Origin: Oscillospiraceae bacterium
GTDB lineage: Bacteria; Bacillota; Clostridia; Oscillospirales; Ruminococcaceae
Length of the DNA: 64,000 nucleotides
Direction: 5' to 3'
Assembly (NCBI GenBank): GCA_022835495.1
Contig: BQOK01000001.1
Coordinates: 62,001-126,000 of the forward strand
Part shown: piece by piece, positions 60,088 through 64,000 of the stretch
Numbering within the stretch: the first letter of the stretch is position 1
Layout: each line of letters begins with the position of its first letter
The notes under the pieces: model-generated
Told to the model about the DNA's origin: nothing
Seen by the model: the letters and a program-made list of their open reading frames with translations, nothing else
Database searches by the model: none
Made by a program: the position numbers and the translations under genes

Positions 60088-60660
60088 ATGAAAAAGACAT
60101 TTGTGTTTATAGCGGCTGCCCTTGCGCTGCTGCTGGCGGCCTGCGTCCGGGGAGAAAACGACTGCTTGTTGCCACAGGCCGCCACCCCCGAAGAGGCGGT
60201 GGCGGCGATGACATCCGCCCTGGAAACAGCGGATGGAACGGCACTGGACGCGCTGGTGCAGTATGCGGGCGGCCGGAAAAACGGTGTGTTTGTGGAAACC
60301 GAGCGGTTTTGGGGCGGCAGGCCGGAGGGCACGGAAAAAGCATATTTGGTAGCCGTGTTCCAAGAGCTTGCGTGCGAGGTCCTTTCGGTGGAATACAGCG
60401 CGGAGGAAAAGGCCTTGCTGACCTTGGCGGTGACCAACAAAGACCTGGCGGCCCTTGACCTAGCAGATCATGTGCAGGCAGAGGATCTTTTGGAGGCAGA
60501 AACATCGGCCGTGAAGGCGATCACCGGAACCATCACCCAAACGGTGGAGGCGCAGGCGGTAAAAACGCAAGCCGGCTGGCAGGTGGTGGTAGACGAAGCG
60601 CTGCGCAGCGCCTTATGGGGCGGCCATAAAAGCATTGCGAGGTGGCTTTGGAGGGAATAA
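60088..60660 (+). CDS. Small secreted lipoprotein of unknown function
   Basis: A 190-residue lipoprotein: signal peptide and lipobox LALLLAAC (acylated C19), then an alpha+beta domain with TPEEAVAAMTSALETADGTAL and a repeated 'EKALLTLAVTNKDLAALDL' type of segment, similar in style to DUF5105/DUF4878-like lipoproteins. No strong SD before ATG 60088, and it starts 3 bases after the XRE gene, so it was probably translated by coupling with the now disrupted regulator. A terminator follows. Confidence 0.8.
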   Translation: MKKTFVFIAAALALLLAACVRGENDCLLPQAATPEEAVAAMTSALETADGTALDALVQYAGGRKNGVFVETERFWGGRPEGTEKAYLVAVFQELACEVLSVEYSAEEKALLTLAVTNKDLAALDLADHVQAEDLLEAETSAVKAITGTITQTVEAQAVKTQAGWQVVVDEALRSALWGGHKSIARWLWRE

Positions 60661-60663
60661 AGC

Positions 60664-60729
60664 GAAAAAAACGCCCCTGCGTGCTGGTCTGCCCGAACAA
60701 GGGCAGCTGGCGCACAGGGGCGTTTTTTG
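60664..60729. terminator. Bidirectional terminator between lipoprotein and YbaK genes
   Basis: AAAAAAACGCCCCTG (outer left arm) pairs with CAGGGGCGTTTTTT (ending 60728); the loop carries a further GGTCTGCCC-type stem. Confidence 0.8.
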
Positions 60730-60751
60730 CTGATGTTTTTGGCCCAAAGAA

Positions 60752-61243
60752 TCACTCAGGCTGCTGCTCTTCGGGGCGCCAGCCTTTGCACACGTCCACC
60801 CAGCCGATTGCGCCGGAGGCGGCTTCCAGCTCGGGCAGGGTGAGCCCCACCGCACTGGCCGCGGTGCCCGCCGCCGGATAGACCAGCGGGAAGCGGCGCA
60901 GCGATTCATCCAGATACACCTTTACCCCCGGCTCCACCCCAAAGGGGCACACGCCCCCTACCCCGTGGCCGATGAGGGGTTCCACCTGCCCGGCGGGGAG
61001 CATTTTGGCCTTGGCGGAAAATTGGGCCTTGTAGCGGGTGTTGTCGACCTTGGCGTCGCCTGCCGCCACCACCAGAATGGGGCCGGAGGGCAACAGAAAG
61101 GACAGGCTTTTGGCGATGCGGGCGGGTTCGCACCCCACCGCTTCCGCCGCCAGCTCCACCGTGGCGCTGGATACCTGGAACTCCAAAATGCGGCCGGCCA
61201 GGCCGAACTGCTCCAGATGCGTTTTTGCGCGCTCGAAACTCAT
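60752..61243 (-). CDS. YbaK/EbsC-type aminoacyl-tRNA deacylase
   Basis: A 163-residue YbaK-family protein. Landmarks: KSLSFLLPSGPILVVAAGDAKVD (the conserved lysine is in IAKSLSF), VGGVCPFGV (GXXXP loop) and the C-terminal VYLDESL…VYPAAGTAASAVGLTLPEL. Family members hydrolyse mischarged tRNAs such as Cys-tRNA-Pro. ATG at 61243 follows AAAGGGAGTG. A single-gene unit with a possible extended -10 (TGT-TATACT, minus strand, about 61317-61325). Confidence 0.88.
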   Translation of the reverse strand: MSFERAKTHLEQFGLAGRILEFQVSSATVELAAEAVGCEPARIAKSLSFLLPSGPILVVAAGDAKVDNTRYKAQFSAKAKMLPAGQVEPLIGHGVGGVCPFGVEPGVKVYLDESLRRFPLVYPAAGTAASAVGLTLPELEAASGAIGWVDVCKGWRPEEQQPE

Positions 61244-61334
61244 GGTTTGTTCACTCCCTTTTCGGTGCGGGCGCAGGCTGCCCCGCACCCGTATGCTTTT
61301 GTAAAGTATTGCAATAAAGTATAACACCGGGAAG

Positions 61335-61371
61335 CAAAAAAAGCCAGCGGAAATTTTCCGCCGGCTTTTTT
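61335..61371. terminator. Bidirectional terminator between iscU and YbaK genes
   Basis: AAAAAAGCCAGCGGAAA pairs with TTTCCGCCGGCTTTTTT with one mismatch. Confidence 0.85.
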
Positions 61372-61463
61372 GTGTGTTTGAGCCGGCCGCCGCGGCAGCG
61401 GCGAGGGCCGGGTGCTTTTGGAGAAGATTTTCTGCTGCGGAGCAATAAAAAGGCGCGGAGGGG

Positions 61464-61898
61464 TCAGGCGTCGTGGGCGTGGCAGCAGGCGCAGTTGCCG
61501 GTGCAGAGCGCGTCAGGGTCGTAGGCGATGCCATGCTTGTCGTAATAATCCTTGACGGCAGCCTTGACCGCCTCCTCGGCCAGCACCGAGCAATGGATCT
61601 TGTGGGGGGGCAGGCCGTCCAGCGCCTCCACCACCGCCTTGTTGGAGAGGGTGAGCGCCTCTTCAATGGGCTTGCCCTTGATCATCTCGGTGGCCATGCT
61701 GCTGGTGGCGATGGCCGACCCGCAGCCGAAGGTGTTAAACTTTACGTCGGTGATGACCCCGTCTTTTACCTTGATATACATACGCATGATGTCGCCGCAT
61801 TTGGCGTTGCCCACCTCGCCGATGCCGTCGGCGTCCTCCATTTTGCCCAGGTTACGGGGGTGCTGAAAGTGGTCCATGACCTTTTCACTGTATAACAT
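61464..61898 (-). CDS. iscU: Iron-sulphur cluster scaffold IscU/NifU-like
   Basis: A 144-residue scaffold with the three cluster cysteines C34 (AKCGD), C59 (FGCGS) and C103 (IHCSVLAEEA), and a Cys/His-rich tail (CTGNCACCHAHDA). It assembles Fe-S clusters from sulphur supplied by the cysteine desulphurase encoded upstream. ATG at 61898 (MLYSEKVMDHFQHPRN) with AGAAGGGAG upstream is preferred over a longer frame. It overlaps iscS by 14 bases. Confidence 0.95.
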   Translation of the reverse strand: MLYSEKVMDHFQHPRNLGKMEDADGIGEVGNAKCGDIMRMYIKVKDGVITDVKFNTFGCGSAIATSSMATEMIKGKPIEEALTLSNKAVVEALDGLPPHKIHCSVLAEEAVKAAVKDYYDKHGIAYDPDALCTGNCACCHAHDA

Positions 61899-63072
61899 AT
61901 TGTTTTTCTCCCTTCTGTAATTCGTCCCACACGGGCGAAATTTCCCGCAGGTAGCCAACCACCTGGGGCACCGCCCGCAAAATTTCGTCCACGTCCGCTT
62001 GGGTGTTCTCCTCGTTCAGGGTGAGGCGCAGCGAACCGTGAGCCACCTCGTGGGGGCGGCCGATGGCCAGCAGCACATGGCTGGGGTCCAGCGAGCCGGA
62101 GGTGCAGGCGGAGCCGGAGCTGGCCGCGATGCCTTTTTCGTCCAGCAGAAGCAGCAGGCTCTCGCCCTCGATGCCCTCGAAACAGAAGTTCACGTTGCCG
62201 GGCAGCCGGGGGCTGGCCGCGCCGTTCAGGGCCGCGTGGGGAACCCGGGAAAGGCCCTGGATGAGCCGGTCGCGCAGGCCGGCCACATAAGCGGCATTTT
62301 GCTCCAGGCAGCGGCAGGCCTCGGTGAGGGCGGCGGCCATGCCCGCAACACCGGGCAGATTTTCGGTGCCAGCGCGCTTGCCGCGCTCCTGCGCGCCGCC
62401 CTCGATAAAGCTGGAAAGGGGCACGCCCCGCCGCACGTACAGCGCGCCGACCCCCTTGGGGCCGTGGAACTTGTGGGCGGAAAAGGAAAGCATATCCACG
62501 TTCAGGGCCTTCACGTCAATGGGAAGGTGACCCACCGCCTGCACCGCGTCGGTGTGGAAAAGCACCCCGGCGGCGCGGCAGATGGCCGCCAGCTCGGCGA
62601 TGGGCTGGATGGTGCCGATCTCGTTGTTGGCGAACATGACGCTGACCAGCGCGGTGTCCGGCCGGAGGGCGGCCTGCAGCTCGGCGGGGCGGACAAGGCC
62701 GTCCTCGTGCACGTCCAGGAGAGTGACCTCGAAGCCCTCGGCCTCCAGGGCGCGCAGGGTGTGCAGGATGGCGTGATGCTCGAATTTGGTGGAAATAAGA
62801 TGCTTTTTGCCCTTGCGCGCCCCGGCCCGCGCCGCGCTGCGCAGGGCCTGGTTGTCGGCCTCGCTGCCGCCGGAGGTGAAGATCAGCTCGCCCGGCTGGG
62901 CGTTCAGGCAGCCGGCGATCTGGGCGCGGGCCTGGCTGAGGGCTTCTTCGGCCTGCTGGCCGAAGGTATACAGGCTGGAGGGGTTGCCCCAGGTCGTTTC
63001 CATGGCGGCCATCATGGCCCGGCGGGCTGCCTCGCTGACGCGGGTGGTGGCTGCATTATCCGCATAGATCAT
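61885..63072 (-). CDS. iscS: Cysteine desulphurase (IscS/NifS)
   Basis: A 395-residue class V PLP enzyme. N-terminus IYADNAATTRV, HH in TKFEHHAIL, PLP lysine K201 (FSAHKFHGPKG) and active cysteine C323 (SSGSACTSGS) are all present. It takes sulphur from cysteine as persulphide and passes it to IscU. ATG at 63072 follows GGAAAGGGAG. First gene of a two-gene unit with a consensus promoter; no IscR gene is seen in the window. Confidence 0.96.
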   Translation of the reverse strand: MIYADNAATTRVSEAARRAMMAAMETTWGNPSSLYTFGQQAEEALSQARAQIAGCLNAQPGELIFTSGGSEADNQALRSAARAGARKGKKHLISTKFEHHAILHTLRALEAEGFEVTLLDVHEDGLVRPAELQAALRPDTALVSVMFANNEIGTIQPIAELAAICRAAGVLFHTDAVQAVGHLPIDVKALNVDMLSFSAHKFHGPKGVGALYVRRGVPLSSFIEGGAQERGKRAGTENLPGVAGMAAALTEACRCLEQNAAYVAGLRDRLIQGLSRVPHAALNGAASPRLPGNVNFCFEGIEGESLLLLLDEKGIAASSGSACTSGSLDPSHVLLAIGRPHEVAHGSLRLTLNEENTQADVDEILRAVPQVVGYLREISPVWDELQKGEKQYVIQ

Positions 63073-63127
63073 ATGTGAACTCCCTTTCCTCTTGATAAAC
63101 CTAGTTGCATGGTGGGTTTATGGCTTT

Positions 63128-63156
63128 ATTATATGCGTATAAACCTATCTTGTCAA
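63128..63156 (-). promoter_or_regulatory. Consensus promoter of iscSU with operator-like repeats
   Basis: Minus strand: perfect TTGACA (63151-63156), 17-base spacer, perfect TATAAT (63128-63133). The -35 lies in CCTAT-N7-ATAGG (63144-63160), and TAAACC motifs recur nearby, suggesting an Rrf2/IscR-like repressor site. Confidence 0.92.
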
Positions 63157-63254
63157 TAGGAATATTTCTTAAAAAGAAAAGACCAAAAGACAATGACATA
63201 ATGCAACTGTCCCCTGGCCTAGAAATAGGAATATGTTTAAAACAAAAGTTGCTT

Positions 63255-63500
63255 TTATAAATGCAGATTTGCAAAGAACTCGTCGAAAGAGTTTACTTGA
63301 TAAAGCTGTTTTAATGCCAATAGTACGCTGATTCGTATACTATAGCGCCCCTGTTCCATCTTAGCCAAAATGTCTGGGCTAATCGGCAGGCCCATAACTT
63401 CTAGTTTTGCAGAAGCCTCCTTTTGGGTAAGATGAGCATTTTTGCGAAGTTGTTTTAAATTTTCACCGATAGAGATATCTTGCTTCAATCCCTCAGACAT
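63255..63500 (-). CDS. Small XRE-family regulator
   Basis: An 81-residue helix-turn-helix protein (IGENLKQLRKNAHLTQKEASA; SPDILAKMEQGRYSIRI) that is almost only the DNA-binding domain. ATG at 63500 has GGAGG seven bases upstream; a longer in-frame start lacks a site. It is divergent from a 98-residue gene, and two near-identical palindromes lie between them, so autoregulation is likely. Confidence 0.85.
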   Translation of the reverse strand: MSEGLKQDISIGENLKQLRKNAHLTQKEASAKLEVMGLPISPDILAKMEQGRYSIRISVLLALKQLYQVNSFDEFFANLHL

Positions 63501-63522
63501 AATAGCCTCCAACAAAAGTTTT

Positions 63523-63536
63523 GGATAAATATATCC
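63523..63536. promoter_or_regulatory. XRE operator-like palindrome, copy 1
   Basis: TTGGATAAATATATCC; near-palindrome GGATA-AATA-TATCC. Repeats 50 bp away. Confidence 0.7.
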
Positions 63537-63572
63537 TGCTATTGATTTTACATTAGCAAACCTGATAGAATT

Positions 63573-63586
63573 GGATAAATACATCC
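63573..63586. promoter_or_regulatory. XRE operator-like palindrome, copy 2
   Basis: TTGGATAAATACATCC, differing at one base from copy 1; lies just before the SD of the divergent gene. Confidence 0.7.
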
Positions 63587-63604
63587 AGTTTGGAGGAAAA
63601 TAAT

Positions 63605-63901
63605 ATGAAAGACAAAGAAAAACAAGAAATTAATGAGCTCGGAACAGAAATTGACGCGCTCCCGCGGGAAAAGAAACGGGCGGTGGTTTGGATCATCAAG
63701 AATTTTGACCTTGCGGTGGAGATGTGCGGGAACAGCTCGTTTTCAGACGAGGAGATCCAGCGGCGCAAGGAAGAGGCGGCAGAAAAGGAAGATCATCTGG
63801 GGCGGGCGCTTCTGTGCCTGTGCCAGGCGCTGAGGAAGGAAGGGGAACGGGAGCGCCGCGCCGGGAAAGATGCAGCGGAGGCGCCGAAAGAGCGGGTGTA
63901 A
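63605..63901 (+). CDS. 98-residue hypothetical protein divergent from the XRE gene
   Basis: A charged helical protein: INELGTEIDALPREKKRAVVW resembles the 'LP.EK+..v..iI..l' helix found in proteins beside small XRE regulators; the C-terminal half is rich in Glu, Arg and Lys. Function unknown. ATG at 63605 follows TTTGGAGGAAAA. The first third is AT-rich like the XRE gene, the rest GC-rich like the host, which might mark a junction. Confidence 0.7.
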   Translation: MKDKEKQEINELGTEIDALPREKKRAVVWIIKNFDLAVEMCGNSSFSDEEIQRRKEEAAEKEDHLGRALLCLCQALRKEGERERRAGKDAAEAPKERV

Positions 63902-63945
63902 GTGCGGGCCCGGCAATAAAAAAGCCCGCGCAAATGGCAGGTGCT

Positions 63946-63982
63946 CGTAAAACAGTTCACATAAAAATTTAACTGTTTTACG
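63946..63982. repeat. Inverted repeat at the right edge
   Basis: CGTAAAACAGTT (63946-63957) pairs with AACTGTTTTACG (63971-63982). Could be a terminator for the 98-residue gene or an operator of the next unit beyond the window. Confidence 0.6.
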
Positions 63983-64000
63983 GCATCTGGCAGACGGGGT

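Noticed and set aside
49031-63072. A complete Dnd phosphorothioation system using iscS (61885-63072) as DndA
   Set aside because: No DndC or DndB gene is present, and iscS is outside the element in an isc operon with iscU, so it is a housekeeping gene.

Overview
The window reads as the chromosome of an anaerobic, high-GC Firmicute of the gut, most like an Oscillospiraceae/Ruminococcaceae mucosal commensal. The grounds are Gram-positive style promoters and ribosome-binding sites, many oligosaccharide-degrading enzymes, YesN/YesM-type regulation, LplBC-type sugar ABC importers and Opp transporters. No 16S gene is present, so the taxon is inference. One block, about 48.1-59.8 kb, is visibly lower in GC than its surroundings and is a mobile element.

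Layout. (1) 1-6.6 kb: a tripartite tricarboxylate transporter (end of tctC, tctB, tctA), a GntP-family permease, an amidohydrolase, an HpcH/HpaI aldolase and a GntR regulator; this looks like an organic or sugar acid uptake and cleavage unit. (2) 6.7-26.6 kb: a host-glycan locus. On the minus strand lie an LplB/LplC/lipoprotein importer, a GH129-like (DUF5696) enzyme, a large secreted clan GH-A hydrolase, a GH110-like alpha-1,3-galactosidase, a secreted sialidase and a PI-PLC-like protein. Divergent from it are a response regulator, a histidine kinase, a GH123-like protein and a GH29 fucosidase. The set fits stripping of sialylated, fucosylated, blood-group-like mucin O-glycans. (3) 26.7-30.3 kb: a LacI regulator, ribokinase and nucleoside hydrolase with three matching operators, a ribonucleoside salvage operon. 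(4) 30.4-38.9 kb: tRNA-Arg(ACG), oppBCDF-oppA, a branched-chain aminotransferase and a PH-domain protein. (5) 39.0-48.0 kb: a cell-wall amidase, a MYG1-family hydrolase, a J-domain/TPR protein with an HscC-like Hsp70, and a GIY-YIG/GNAT fusion.

(6) 48,120-59,831: an 11.7 kb element inserted inside an XRE-family regulator gene, flanked by the direct repeat GGGAAAC. Joining the two halves across this core restores the reading frame. It carries TnpV, a small DUF6809-like protein, the C-terminal remnant of a TnpX/TndX-like serine recombinase and a broken VapE-like primase/helicase gene. Its cargo is a tightly packed minus-strand operon: two beta-class DNA methyltransferases, an unrecognised 179-residue protein, a PLD-nuclease/SF2-helicase fusion, a 65-residue protein, a DndD-like zinc-hook ATPase, a DndE-like small protein and an SfsA-like nuclease. 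A gene for an AlbA_2 (Schlafen-like) protein lies upstream of it. I cannot match this set to a named defence system; it is the best candidate here for an undescribed one.

(7) 59.8-64.0 kb: the 3' half of the XRE gene, a lipoprotein, a YbaK-type deacylase, iscU/iscS with a consensus promoter, and a small divergent XRE module with paired operators.
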